DNA from: Paracyclopina nana
Lineage: Eukaryota; Arthropoda; Copepoda; Cyclopoida; Cyclopettidae
Reading direction: 5' to 3'
DNA length: 64,000 bases
Assembly (NCBI GenBank): GCA_019096065.1
Contig: JAGUCH010000003.1
Coordinates: forward strand, 8,804,001-8,868,000
This document shows positions 35,601 to 48,600 of the stretch, one piece after another; within the stretch, counting starts at the first letter, position 1, and the number at the start of each line of letters is the position of its first letter. The translations under genes and the position numbers were made by a program. Under the pieces are notes generated by a model. The model did not search any database and was not told the origin of the DNA. It was given only the letters and a program-made list of their open reading frames with translations.

Positions 35601-38600
35601 CTGGCAGAGAAACTGCTGGGAGTACAGTAACTAAGACGTTTCAATCTTGCCTGCAAACAACGATTGCGCATCTTGAACAAATGATGAGGATTTTGTTTGG
35701 CCAGCTTTCTCTTTTCCACGGCCCACGCATGTTGACGATTAGCTAACTGTTTCTCTCCAAGCCTTGGCATTTGAATATTCTATTTCCGAGAATCCCTCGA
35801 GGCCGTGAGTGAGTGCGTATAGTATTTTTTCCAACAACTCTAAAACCCCGCGCTAGCTGTTGCATTATTTAAGGGGGGAAAATGCTTTAGAGCAGGAGGC
35901 AAACGAAGACATGCTGAATGCAGATGAGATTGTCCATGCATGCTGCTCTTGGCATCGTTTGTCAGATGAACATGGATTGGGAGGGCTCTCTCTCAGACTC
36001 AATTAGCCAAATGCGAAAAATGCCTTATTCTACGTACCTAGCTACTACAGCCCGCCATGCCCATATGTACGACCATGAAAGGGTCAATGATAAATAGTCG
36101 GGGAGAGCAATCCATTCCGGAACGATCTTTCGGATTCACAAAAAAGGGGGCCAAAAGCTCCCTTCAGCATAAAACGTCCGAGCCTTGCAATGGTGTTGTG
36201 GCAAACTTTTTCGTGCATTTTGCGGCCAAATTTCTGATATTTCCTGCAAATAATGGCTGGCAACTTCTTTTTCGCGGCAAAGTGACAATCCTCGTGCAAA
36301 TTGTGCAAAATGAATTATGCAGCAGCTATAGTGGCTTACCCAGAACGGAGAGGAACATCCTGTTGTTTTTCGTCGGCGACCTCTTAAAGTCCGCCCTGCA
36401 CTTGTAGATACCTTCGTCGTCAGGCCTCAGATGAGAAAGGACGAGGACAGCCACATTTTTAGACGTGAGGCCATTTGGCAGCCTCATGGAAGCTCTCTGC
36501 CCGTAAATGGGCGAAAAGTGGGAAGCATACGTCAAGAGCGACTTATCGCGAGCGTCAAATCTGGAACGGACAATAAAATAATATAGCCTTTTTTTTTTCA
36601 TCGACGATGCACCGTGATCATGGTGAAAGGCTCGCGTGGCCTTGACGGCTCAAAAAGCCAATCGATCTTGTAAGTCGGCAAGTAAGGACGTTACCGTCGG
36701 AATGACCCCGTGCGTGGAAGTAGAGGGTTGACAGCCAAAACGTAGCTGAATTTTCAAGGCTGATGCCAAGTTTGAAGTTCTCTCTTCTCACTAGTAGAAA
36801 AAAATAAAAACCTTTGCTGGCTCCCAATGAACCCGGGTTCAAACTCGGAATCGAAGTCAGCCTTCGTGCCCACTTTCAAATCGTGATCGGAATTTTATTG
36901 GTGACGGGCGGAGGAAAAAAATTATTTTCCCTCTTCTTCCGACGTGGGCGTGCAGTCCATTTTCGAGTCGCATTTGTCATCGCTTGCCCAACTGGGGCAG
37001 CAAAATGTCGCTTTAAAAACGCGCGCAAGCCGGTCAAGGCGCGGCGCGGGCGCGTCAGCTTGGAGTTGGCTCATCGACCGGCGAGCTGACACGCGCAAAC
37101 CAGTTAGAGCTGGTTCGGCGCGAGCTGCAGGCTGTTAGCCAGTGACCGGCCAGGTAGCAACGCAAAGCTGAGAGTCACGCCGGTCTTAACCAGTTGGCTA
37201 CGCGAATTGACCGGCTCTGCCTAGTTATTAGTTGAGCGAGTGGTGAAAGCGGTGCTTGCTAGGCCAGGCTCTCGCTCCGACGGAAAAAGGCGAAACAAGG
37301 CCTGAGGAGCGATGATTGCGGGACTTACGTGTATATTGGTGATTTGTGACCTTTCTTGTACCAAAGAACGAGCTGCAATTGATCATCGGGGACCTTGGGA
37401 TCCACGTCGCATGCCAGCTCGGCGCTGAAGCCCACAACCCCGACGATGCTTTTGGCGGGGCCTCCTCCTGAAAGAGGAAAATTCGAGATTGCAAATGAAG
37501 TTTCCTCTCTGGTCCATTGGAATTCCAATTTATTGGAATCTCTTTTTGAGACCGCCAGAGAACTTGGCGGTGCATCGGGCGAGAGGAGGGGGCCTAAGCA
37601 GCCATGCCAAATGCGTTCCCCATTCAGCTCCCGATCGGGTGAGTGCGTCTTTGTTGCTGTTGTTTAAAAACGTATGCTAGATTTTGAAAGAGGCCAAGCT
37701 TTCCCACATTTTGAGACCTTCTCAGGAGAAATGCCTCGACGAGGCCATATTTCTCGGCTGACATCATCACAATTGCTTTGGCAAGACCTTAATAGCAGTT
37801 GCAGGAATTTTTTCTTAGCCTCCGGCATGATTGATGGTGCTTTTATTCAACCTCTTTTTAGCTTCATTAGCGGCACTGCTGCAGCAGGTTCGCTTTCCAA
37901 ACTTCACGTTTGCTCTCTAAATTCCTCAACTCAGCAGCGCTCCTGTTAAAAGCTGGCATAAGTGTTGTGTTGTTCGCTCGCTAATGAAGCAAAAATGAAG
38001 CATTAAGTCGCTCGTCTTTGCGTGGGGAGGGAGGATTAACGTTCTTATTGCCTTGTTAGGGCGTCAACATTATGGCTTGATTAGCGTGGAAAAGACGGAG
38101 AACGGCAAATTGCCTACTTCTATTTGCATTCCATTTCGGAAGGCAATTTTTTTGTCTTTGCAGTATCCGACTCATAAAAATTGCTCTTTTATAGCGGCGG
38201 CGCTGTTCCGACGTAAATGTAAGTAATGTATTCAATTTCGGGCTTAATGGCTGAGCACCACATTTTCGCGAGAGTTACGCAGCAACAATTGCGAAATGCT
38301 GAGCATGTTCAGCCAACAACAAGCAACTTTGCAGTTTACTGTGTCGTCAACTTTTAGAGCTCTTCTGATGGAGCTTAAATTAGAGGAAGAAGACTCGAAG
38401 AAGCAAGTCGTGGCCTCTGCTGTTGAGGCCGTTCGTAAGAGGCCGTTCTCACGAAAGAAAGTCAAATGGTTTTTTGCTAAAGAAAGGGGAAATCAAAATG
38501 GTCACTACTACTCCGCTTCTCGTCTTAGTATTCTCTTTGAACTCTAAAAGGCTTCATTTTAATTTGCGTTGCTTCTCGCTGCTTACTTGAGACCGAGCCA

Positions 38601-39656
38601 GCTCCTCCAACAAGGCTGAGCTGGCAACTTTGTCAAACACGAAACTTTGCACCACAGTATGGAGTGGTAGCATCAGAATCCTGGGGAAAACCATTCCGCC
38701 GTCGCGGTTTTCTTCATGAAAGTGATGAGGGGATCTTCGAGAGACAGCAGCACAAGGCCATTAATCATGTATTTAATTGTCAAACTTGGCCCGATGCCAC
38801 TGAAAGGTCTGATGACCCCGTGGGCCTGACTGCTATCTAATTATTTGCATCCGCCCATTTACTAGCTGCCATTGATGCAATCAACGAAGGATTAGAATGA
38901 TGATGTACCTAGAGGCAACCGGAACAAAGCCACGATAAGGTAGAAAATGGGATCTTTCCACAGCATCGCGAGGAAAGTAATACTATCGCATATATTGTGT
39001 ATGCCCCAGAGAACTCATCTACCTCTGCTGCTCATCATAATAAGTGAAACAAAAGCCAATATGCCTTTCACCAGATGAGCTCGTTGTTTATCGCTCGTAT
39101 TCAACTTTGTTGAGGTTGCAAATGAATACTTAAAAAAACAGTGGTGCGGTTGCTTTCGGTCATTTACGGTGCTCGTTCGTCACTAGCCACAACTAGAGTT
39201 AATTGATGACTTCTTTCTCTTGAGCACGCACGGCAAATTATCATTAGCGTCACCAAGCTTTGTTTCCACCACACACACACACACACACACTCACCGAATT
39301 GAGGACACCCAAAAAACAATGAAACGGCTGCTAATTTTGCTGGGAAAACACTTACCAGAGGAAGGATCTGGCTCGTCACTTGGCATCTCGTTCGCCCTGT
39401 GCTCGTCGTCCACTGCCAATGGCATAAACTGAGGATTGCCTGGTTGTTGTCTTGGTACTCTGATGACGGCAGCCAATGACTTTCCCACCACTGTGCCGTC
39501 CCAGTTGATGACACTGTGGCCGTAAACCTGAGCCACTTTTGCCATGCCACCTTTTCGGCCTCGGTGAAGGCCGCTGCAGCAGCCGAGGATGGCAGCAGCA
39601 AAGAAAAGAATCTTCATCTTGGATCGAGAAGCAGTCGTCCTAGTTCCTTTATGCAT
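26632..39656 (-). CDS. Sidestep-family immunoglobulin receptor
   Basis: Type I membrane protein of the Sidestep family, binding partners of Beat proteins in arthropod axon guidance. Eleven phase-matched exons: 39656-39356, 37467-37329, 36560-36340, 35110-35000, 34275-34075, 33146-32838, 32202-32072, 30677-30518, 29985-29014, 27182-26824, 26757-26632; 1009 residues from the first ATG. The signal peptide fits better from the internal ATG at 39617 ([16 protein letters not shown]). Ig1 spans exons 2-3 ([34 protein letters not shown]); Ig2 exons 4-5 ([15 protein letters not shown]); Ig3 exon 6 ([11 protein letters not shown]); Ig4 exons 7-8 ([29 protein letters not shown]); Ig5 and one FN3 domain are in exon 9. 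The helix is at about 775-803. The long tail is encoded by the end of exon 9 plus exons 10-11 and has no motif I recognise. Five Ig, FN3, TM is the family plan. The paralogue cannot be told. Confidence 0.93.
37011..37220. repeat. GC-rich patch with five CCGGTC/GACCGG motifs
   Basis: In the intron between exons 2 and 3 of the Sidestep-like gene, base composition jumps to strongly GC-rich. The hexamer CCGGTC or its complement occurs at 37030, 37076, 37144, 37180 and 37209. AACCAGTT and its complement-like AGCTGGTT also recur (37097-37114, 37188). It lies about 110 bp downstream (in gene sense) of exon 2. It could be an intronic enhancer; nothing proves it. Confidence 0.4.
39271..39290. repeat. 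(AC)10 microsatellite
   Basis: A perfect dinucleotide run just inside the first intron of the Sidestep-like gene (gene on minus strand), about 65 bp past the exon 1 donor. Confidence 0.95.
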
Positions 39657-42600
39657 ATTGCCGCAGCGCCATTGCTGCCATCATCATCACTTTCACGATT
39701 GTCCCTGAGAAAACAATGCTCACACTTCTTCCATTACATCTCCACGATGATCTGCAACGAGAAAAGAAGCGTAATAACATGAGTGACTCGTGGCCCACGA
39801 CTGGCCATGCGTGAAAGTCACAATCCAACTGAATTTCCTACACAAAATGAAAACATTTGATGATGCACCCTTCTCGATCTTTGTTACAAATGTGCTACCT
39901 TCGGGATGGAGCAAGAGAGATTACAGCCTGTTGTACAAACTTTTGGATTTGGCCGGGGGAAAAAAAAGCTGGGAAAAGCCCTTGCCACAGTGGGGGGAAT
40001 GAAGTCTTCAAAAAATGAGCTTGTTTTGGCGGAAGAATGCCAGTGCATGAAACGAGCTGCATTCGAGTCATAAAGTGGCCCCCCTTCTTTTTGTGCCATT
40101 TCACTGTGACTGTGGCACAAAGGAAGGCCAAAAAAGAAGAAGGCCGCAAACATAATGAAGGCGCTGCTTTCGTTGCTCTATCATGTTTAGAGAAGTTTGC
40201 AACAACGCATCGTGGGAAACGCCAACAGCGAGAGCTTTTTCTCGTTCTGCTCAACTTTTGATAAATGTCATTGAACGAGAGCTTAACGGGGCAGCACATT
40301 TGTTACTGAAGTATCAGCAGCCTTCAAAGACCTTCGTCAGCAGACGACCGATTGAAGACCACAAATCACCTCAAATGCCAGCCATGGTCTACGTAATAGA
40401 AAACTCGACATGGCCTCCAAAAAGCATGAATTTCCTATTATATATTTATACATATGCCGCCAGCTTCTCCAATTGCACAATTCAACAATCATGAGCAACT
40501 ATTATTAAGACAATATCCAGCAAGTGGCCAAACAACTATTGAGCATATCTGTCTTAAAACGAGGTTTGTTCGCCTTCGTGCTTAGTAACATTGCTTTCAT
40601 ACGCGTTGGTTGGGCTTGCTCAACTTCAGAGAAATTAGGGAAAAGTCATCAGAGGTGGCCTTGAGGCTTAGCATAGAGTTTTTGTCCTTTGCTCAAGGAT
40701 CAAAGGCTAAAAGGCCAAAAACTTTCGCTCAAAAAGGAAAGAAAGAAAGAAAAATGGGATGGTAGGGTGGTGATATGCCGCAAAAAAGCATTTTTCCAAG
40801 ATCGAGGCAAACATGAAACAGAGAGAGTCTGCAACAACGATTTGTTTGCGTGTGAAATATCTCGGTTTTGGCGAAATTACATGTTGATACTCCACGCCAA
40901 AAAAAGGAGCTTTCTCCTCTGTGACTTCATCAGTTGAACCAATTGCAATGAGAGCTAGAGAAATTCATTTGGCGTGACAAGCATAATTTCTACAAGGGAG
41001 CCACTATGCTGAAATTGGCTTCGGTCACCAATTCTCAGCCAGCAGTTGCCAAAATTCGGCCATTTTGGGCACTCCCAAAGAGAACTGTTTTAATTCGAAA
41101 GCACTGCGCTCGTCGCTGATCCTTAATTACTATTGTGTATCCCATGAATTGCGTGCTGTTAATCAAACAGTCGTCGGATATTTTTTTATTTTAAAAAATG
41201 ATTGCAATTTTCTCTCTAATTTGCAAAAGCTGTGCCGTGCAGACTCGGTGGAACATGCAAATCCTTCCTCACAATAGGACCCATAAAATTTGCTGTGAAT
41301 GGAGCCACTACAATAGAGCTACAAGGATTGTAGGTAAGGAAGAAATCTTCTTACTTTCGTGATGAACACTGGTGAAGAGGGGGGCTTTTTGCATTTCACG
41401 CCAGCCAGCTCGTTTCGGCATACAGGACATCATCATGGTCTTATCTTGGCACCGAATCAATTTCAATGCAAATTTTGTTACCTTCTCATCACGCCACACA
41501 ATGTTGATTCAAGAGCACAGCGCAATTTTTCAAAAGAGAAATGCGACCGTTTTTGGCAAGCAAAAAGTTGTTTTTCCAATGCATGTGAAAAAACTTGGCA
41601 CTCTATGAAGGCCTTCTTTTTCTTGCGTTCACTTTATTTTCCCAATGTTGAGAACTGAATGCGTCGTCCCATTCATTTCTCAAGATGCCTTTTTAAAAAG
41701 AGAGTTGCCTAGCACGGAAAATTAAAAAATGCCACTGCTGTGCTTGTGATCCAGACCCGCAATTTGTGGCATGTTGCAGTGCTATGGTTGTAGTTTAGCT
41801 CTCTGTTCTGGATGCTTGACGAAGGCGAAAAATGAAAATGATCCCATTTACTTTTTGTCCCTTGAAAGGCCTGGCTTTCGAACGTTATATCAGAAGAGAA
41901 AGTTAGGCTAGATAGCACGGAAAATTTTCATTAGTGCCGCAGTCGATAATTAAGTTTGAGGCGTCTGCAAAGTAACAAGATTTGGGCTAGCTGCGTCTGG
42001 CTGCGCAGGGCTCCGGATTCTATCAACAAGATGATGGTGTGACTTTTTTGCAACAACACACTTTCGTGGCAGAAACAATGAGGGCATGACTATGTGGCTC
42101 ACATCCTCAACAGCACCAAAAAATAGCTTCCCCAGCTGCAGTTTGTATGCGTGTCGTTTGCTAGTTATTGCTCTCGTCAACCTCATCATCTATGGATAGA
42201 AAAGCAATCACATCATGGCCACTTTTCCCTCAATATGCCATTAGCTCGCGGGGAGAAGAAGAAGCAAATATGAATTTTGATGGAGTGTCAACATGTGGCA
42301 AAAATAATGAGGAGCCGTAGATAAACAGGCTGGCCCACTGAAGTTGCTTTGGTCATGCTGATGATTTGGCTGGGCGTGGGTGCCTAATCAATACTGTGGC
42401 TTTAAATAATTCACTCGCTTTACGCGGGCAATCAAGGCCATCATTGTAATTGTTTGTTTTCCTATTCACTTAGCTGGTTTCGCCCAAGTTGCTTTTATAG
42501 GAGCTAGATGCGTCCTGTCCGCGAGTCATTTTTTAGTGCGCATCCCATCATCATTTATGGGCCTCAGTGGGCTTACCAGGGCTGCTAGTGTTTGCGCAAA

Positions 42601-45600
42601 GGCAGCGCAATTTTAGGTCGAAAGCAACTTTCAAATCTGTACAACCTCTTGAAGTCCTTAGATCCGCTGTCAAGTTATTGCCTTAGTTAAAGCAGTTGAT
42701 GCAGAATGGGTTCAGCAACACTTCCACTCGTGATTTTCCCAGGCTCCTTTTTTGCAGCTGATGTGTGTGTGTATTGCTGTTGTACTACGTATGTATAATT
42801 TGATTTATGTCTATCTAAGCCTTGGCTGTTGGTCCGTTGCTGGTTGCTGCCACAACTTTTTCAGCCCTGTTGTAGGTACAAATGTACCAACCGCGCTCGA
42901 AGTAGTACAAAGCTGCCAATTACGAAGTCATGCGACAAAAAATGACAGCACTCTATTCTACTCATTTTTTCTCCAGGTTCCTACGACAAAGTGATATAGT
43001 TGTTTCAATGAGACGAGCAGTTTGCATGACTCCAGTTTTTTCTTCTGCTGTAGAAGCTTAATTACGACCGCGGAGATTTATGCTAGCACAACACTTTTTT
43101 GGTCAGATTTTGAAGGACTCTTTGCAGATGGGCTGCTCTAGGGAAAGTCGGGCTCGTTATCTTCTTTTGAAGGTGCATTTATATCAAAGAAGAGTGCCTG
43201 GGCTCTTATACTCTTGCAAAGTTGTTGCATTTTGGCCGCCACTGGGAAAAAAATGCAAAAAGGCCATGTTGGCTCAGTCTGCTAATTCAACTCGATCGAG
43301 GTCAGGGGGCTTGCAGCATTAAAGCGCTCAGTTCTCTGAAGAGAGCAGAGGAAGACATCAAAAAAGACTTATCATAAATTCATGCGAGTGCATTAGAGGT
43401 CGGCACAAAGGCCCCCGGATTTTGGCACATTGTAGCAGAAATTCTGACTGAGCGCCGGCTTGATTGTGGACTGCGGTCAATTATGGCCATCTATCTAGCA
43501 GCTGCCATGCTTCCCTTGCTAGGCCTAGAAAAGGTGCTCAAAATGACAGTTAAAGTAAAACGGGCGCTGTCCTAATATTGGCAGCTAAGGGAAAATTGAG
43601 CTTTACCATTATCCATTAAAGCGAAAAGTAGGAAGGATTTGGGCGACTTCTTCGAGCCCACAATTTTAAGGGCCATGCAATTAGTAGTATGGGCACGTTC
43701 CCTGCTTCTTTGAGCTGCTGTCGGGTCAACTGTAGTGGTGGCTTTTGACTTTTCTTGCTGTTTCCCTTGAGCGAAGATTCGGCAATATGATAGATGATGT
43801 TCTACACGCTTTCCATTCATCCCTGCTCAGCACTGTGGGAGACTGGCTCAGCAGGAGAATGGGGTGATTGACTTTTATTTCTCGATCTTCAGTCCCCCAT
43901 CGTTTCTCTATTTGATTTGACAACAATAAGGTCTCTCCAACCGTACATGATGTATGTATCACGAGCCAAACTTGCAAAAAGCAAAAAAGTTTTAAAAGCC
44001 GCTAATACCGGAAATGCATCCTTCGGGCCAATTTGCATGTTTATCCAAGGTTTGCCCAAGGCTAATAGGGACATCATACAACGCATTTTTTGTGTGAGCT
44101 AGCTATAAAATGCAGTTGCCGCCACCATTTTGGGTACTGCACCAACAACAACAACAATCTTCTGGCATGGCCAAAAGCTGTTTTTAACAATTACTGCGCT
44201 CAAGAAGCATTGTTTGTTATATTGAACAAAAAAGCACCTTGAACTTTTGAGCTCCAAATGATGCCACGACTAACATTTGGCCCAGGATTGAAACAGTGTA
44301 TATACTTCAAACATTTGTCGGACCGATGCAGGGCGACTTCGAACCCAATGCCCCTTGTGTGGACATGTAGCTAGTATGCAAATACGATTCCAGTACCAAC
44401 AACCCGTACATGCAGAGGATCTAGTCGATACTTCCATTATCCTTGATCCAATATACAGCACATGCGCGACAAAACAACTTGGCCTTGTTTGCACGAGAGG
44501 ATTTTCTTCAATTTGTATTTGCCAGATACTCATGGGAATTTTCAAGTGTAAATCCCGCCTAGATGGCTGCAATTTTGGATTGGAAACGCACTTGCGCCGA
44601 AATGAGCTTTGTCTTCGGCTATGGCTATGAGGTGGATGCGGCACTATTTGTACCTCGCGACCTGCACGTCACTTCTAAATGTATCCACTTTTTGCCTCTC
44701 CTCCCCTGGCGATTTAGGGTTCCACATATCGCAGGAGAGTAACTTTCCTTGTTCTGCTAAATGGAATCGGACATATATATGGACTCGAATGCGCAATTTA
44801 CTATCAGCAACTGCAGCCATCCTTTCCAGACAGTTTGTACTAACTGCCAGAATAAAAAAATTCACCTTTCGATACACAGAGGCCATTACATTGCTGCTGC
44901 TGCAGTGAGCAACTTTTTATCTTTCTGATATCTCCACGCTCTCAACTTTCCTCGAAGAGAAAGGAAATAAGTTGCACTCGAGAGTCCGATTTTATGGTGC
45001 ATCTCATCACGATGAGTCATACAAATATTTATAAGCCATAATGAAAGAAAGCTTTGTTCGCATTGTCATGACAGTGATCTCTCGAAAACCCACACCCAAA
45101 AATTGGATATGCTGGAAAAAACATCTGTTGTGGCTTGTGCAACAACAGAGGCATCTTGTGATTTAGCTAATGCCATTTGCCAGTGACAGTAAAACTAGCT
45201 ACACTAGTATATTACACTAGCAGTGTTTCCTCTGTGGCAGATGTGAAACTGCTTCCCAAGGGACTCAACATAATTGCTTCGTTTCGCTTCCTTTGGCCAA
45301 AATGTGATGACATGCTTTTTTCGAATGCATTGCCGCTCTGAGTGGCACAGGAGTGTGCAAAAATGTGGGCTTTGTGGTGCGCCAGTATAGAAAAAAATCT
45401 GAAACGTTTTAGCTCGCGGATGGTGGTGCTGACAAGTATTTGCTTTGAAGTTGAGGATTTGGACCACTTTCAGCCATGGCGGTAAATGGCCACTCCGCTC
45501 GCTTTTCATCACTTCGATCCCTTTTTTTCGTTAAACAATAGTATCTCTTTCCAATTTTTTGCAATTTTCTCCTGCTTCTGCCGCCCAGATTTCAGCTGAG

Positions 45601-48600
45601 CCAAGACATAGGCTTCCTGTCACACCATACCCTAAGGCCTGGCCTTCCAGCAAAAAAGTAAATGCCTCTTCAAGATGTCTTGGCTCGAATGAAAAGATGA
45701 TTTTTTTGGTCACTATTGCCCAAGGAGATAAGTCTTAGTTCTCGACGTATTACCTATTTCGCTGCCATCAAAACTGTTACGTGAGTGCAGTTCTCAAGTC
45801 TTTATCGCGGGAATATTGGTTGTGTCGCGGGCAGACTCAAACTTTCTGGTGGCTGTAAATGCGAAAAGAGCCCGCCCCAAACGACGCTGAGAATCTGGTG
45901 GTGAATATGCATCCCTGGAATTTTTATGATCCTCCTGCGAGCTTTTTGAGAGCACTGCTGCCCCAGTAAAATGGCAACAAAAAGCTGCAGCTTCCTTTTA
46001 TAAAAATGTCTTTATGACCCATAGCGTGGCAGTGGCGCATGTTGAGAGGTCATGCATATTGATAGGGGTGCAAAACTCCATTTCCGCATCCCTTTGCTTT
46101 AACTATGCGTGGCACTACAGAAGCTGCCATCGACGATACATAAGAAAGGAGCTGGCCCACAACTTTTTATGCTTTATTTATGGAGGAGGTAATCAAAAAT
46201 TGGATCTGTTTTCCGCTCACAACAGCATCCCCCGCAGAAGAGTAAATAAGGAGCTTTGTCCTTCAACAAATTCCATTTTCGGATTAGTGCTGGCTTATTC
46301 TGAAAGGGTTTTGTGCTACATTGCCACAGCAGCAGAGTGAGTCACTTGTCAAATATCATGTATACTGAGAGCATTTGCATGGCTTCAAAGATATCGAGGC
46401 TCCTGGATAGGTGCGGCAAAAAAAGTCCATAGGCAAAGTCGTTATCATGCTGCGGACAATTAACAAAATTGTGCATACAATCTGACCACCGAATGTTTCC
46501 CCTGCTCGTCTCACAACCACCCCAGCCTAGTTGCGATAGCTTGTTACAGTGTGCGGTTGGTTCAGATGTGCTTTGTCGATACCAACTTCTGTGAGTTACG
46601 ACTATGACATTTACGAACATGGTCCCCATTTTGCCACCCCAGCGCCAAACCAGTGCGCGCCACCCAATAATGCTCTTGTTGGCCATTCCTATTAGGGGTG
46701 ACAAAATGATCCTCATGCATTACCATATCGATCAGGCTCTCACTGCACATCTGTGACAGGATTGAACATTAATAAAGCGTTAATTGATGTGGGTGGCTAA
46801 AGTCGTTCTTTTTTCGCCTCAAAAGTGATCGAGGAGGGCTTTGTTGCCCCGCATTCAAGCGCAATTAGCGAGCATTCTTCGAAAAAACAGAAGCTTAGGC
46901 TTGGACCCTGTCAGCAATGGATTTCGAATGGCGGGATTTGCATTCGTACAATGGGAGCATTTGATAAGAGTGCACACGAAAATGAGCACGTGCACTGAGA
47001 TGTGGCCTTATCTCATTGGCAGACGTACTACGTCGGAAGGTTTGCTTATAGAACAGAAGCAGCTATCTTTTTGTTCATCTTGCTGCTTCTGTACACCATG
47101 CTAGCTAGTTAGCGCGCGCATCAGCCACAAATTAGCAATTAAGATAACGAGGTCAAAAAGGCTGGCAAGTTTCCCCCACACACAAATTTAATGCGTGCGT
47201 TGTGCTGCAACGTACAACTTGCGCTATATACGACGCAACAGCATACGATGCTCCTCTTGTCTATCTCCGCAGAATTTTTTCGCAGTCTCCAGGCACCGAT
47301 TGTGAAGATGGATGGTGCGGCTTTTGGGTGAACCTCAGACCAATGATCAAGAGAGCCAATTTGTAGTCTTGTATGCATCGAGAAACTTTTTGTTCTTTCG
47401 CCTGAATAAGTCCTTTTTCGCGTTGCTACGCCACTGGCCTGGCAGAAAAAATGATCCCGAGGAAGAAAGTAATTGCTTCCATTCAGCATCGTCTGGACAG
47501 AAGAATTTCTTCTTCTATTCAAGAGGGCTATAATAAGTCTTTCGTCTGTGTTATTATGTGTGTCGTCTAGCTTTTGCAACATCATTTAGCCTAGAGAGGA
47601 ATGGCCTAAGCATAACCCGGCTCTCTTGAAAGGCTTCACTTGCAGATCTGCTGCTGCTCCTGCTACGACAAAGTTTTCCCGAAAAAGTTGCCAGTGTCAA
47701 TTGTAGGAGCAAAAAAGTGGGATCTCTTTTTGTTGCGCCCAGCTTTGAGTCTTCAGTAGAAGAGCAAAGAAAATGAAAGAGTTATATGCTACTGTTGTCG
47801 AGATCATGTTTCCGGTCTTTCTAGAGAGGAAATGCGAGATCTCAAGGTTTTCAGAGGCATTTTTTCACAGCCTTGCGAAAAACTTGTCGAGTTCCTATTT
47901 CCAGTTGAAAATGATGATGTCTTTTCTCATTACATTATACAACCAGCAGCAACGACTGCTGCTCATTAAGCTGGTAGTTCGGGCTCCAAACCAGCTAGCC
48001 TACTCACATAATTAGGGATGACTTTCATGACATCGTTACCATTCGGAACGAAAGGCAGCCTTCAGCTACATGCTTTATGGACAAGTATCAACTATTATTG
48101 CTTTGGCTTTCGCATCAAGAATGCGCAATTCGTAATTCCTTAGTAGATTCCATTTTATTAGTGGCTAAAGGCACGTAAGTAAACAACGTGCCACTCCACG
48201 CGACCAGGCTCCGCAGAAAAATGGCGGCGAATAAAGTGAGTTTATTTTGGGTGCCACGACAACATCATTACTTTGTGAGCGGTTGGCAGATGAGAACGTA
48301 AAAGAACAAGAGATTATCCAACAGAGTAGAGGAGCGATGACAAATTTCTTGTCTGAGCAGCTGCTTCACCAAAACTTTTCCAAATAAAGCTTGCGTCCCA
48401 CCTTGCTCATGCTACACAGAGAATCAATGTCTCTCTCATCTGAGCAATTTCCAGCATCAGTTTAGTTGATGATTCCGATGCATGCTTTCACTCTATGAGA
48501 GAACGATCGCCTTTGTACATTTATGGTATATGGAGAAAATCAATTTGTCTTGTACGTTAGATGAGTTTTCAAAATTGTATGTATAACAGCGAAGTCTGAA

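Noticed and set aside
36826-36850. GGTTCAAACTC resembling a tRNA B box
   Set aside because: No A box at suitable distance and no acceptor stem.
44330-44400. Possible minus-strand tRNA B box (GGGTTCGAAGTC)
   Set aside because: No matching A box or cloverleaf could be drawn around it.
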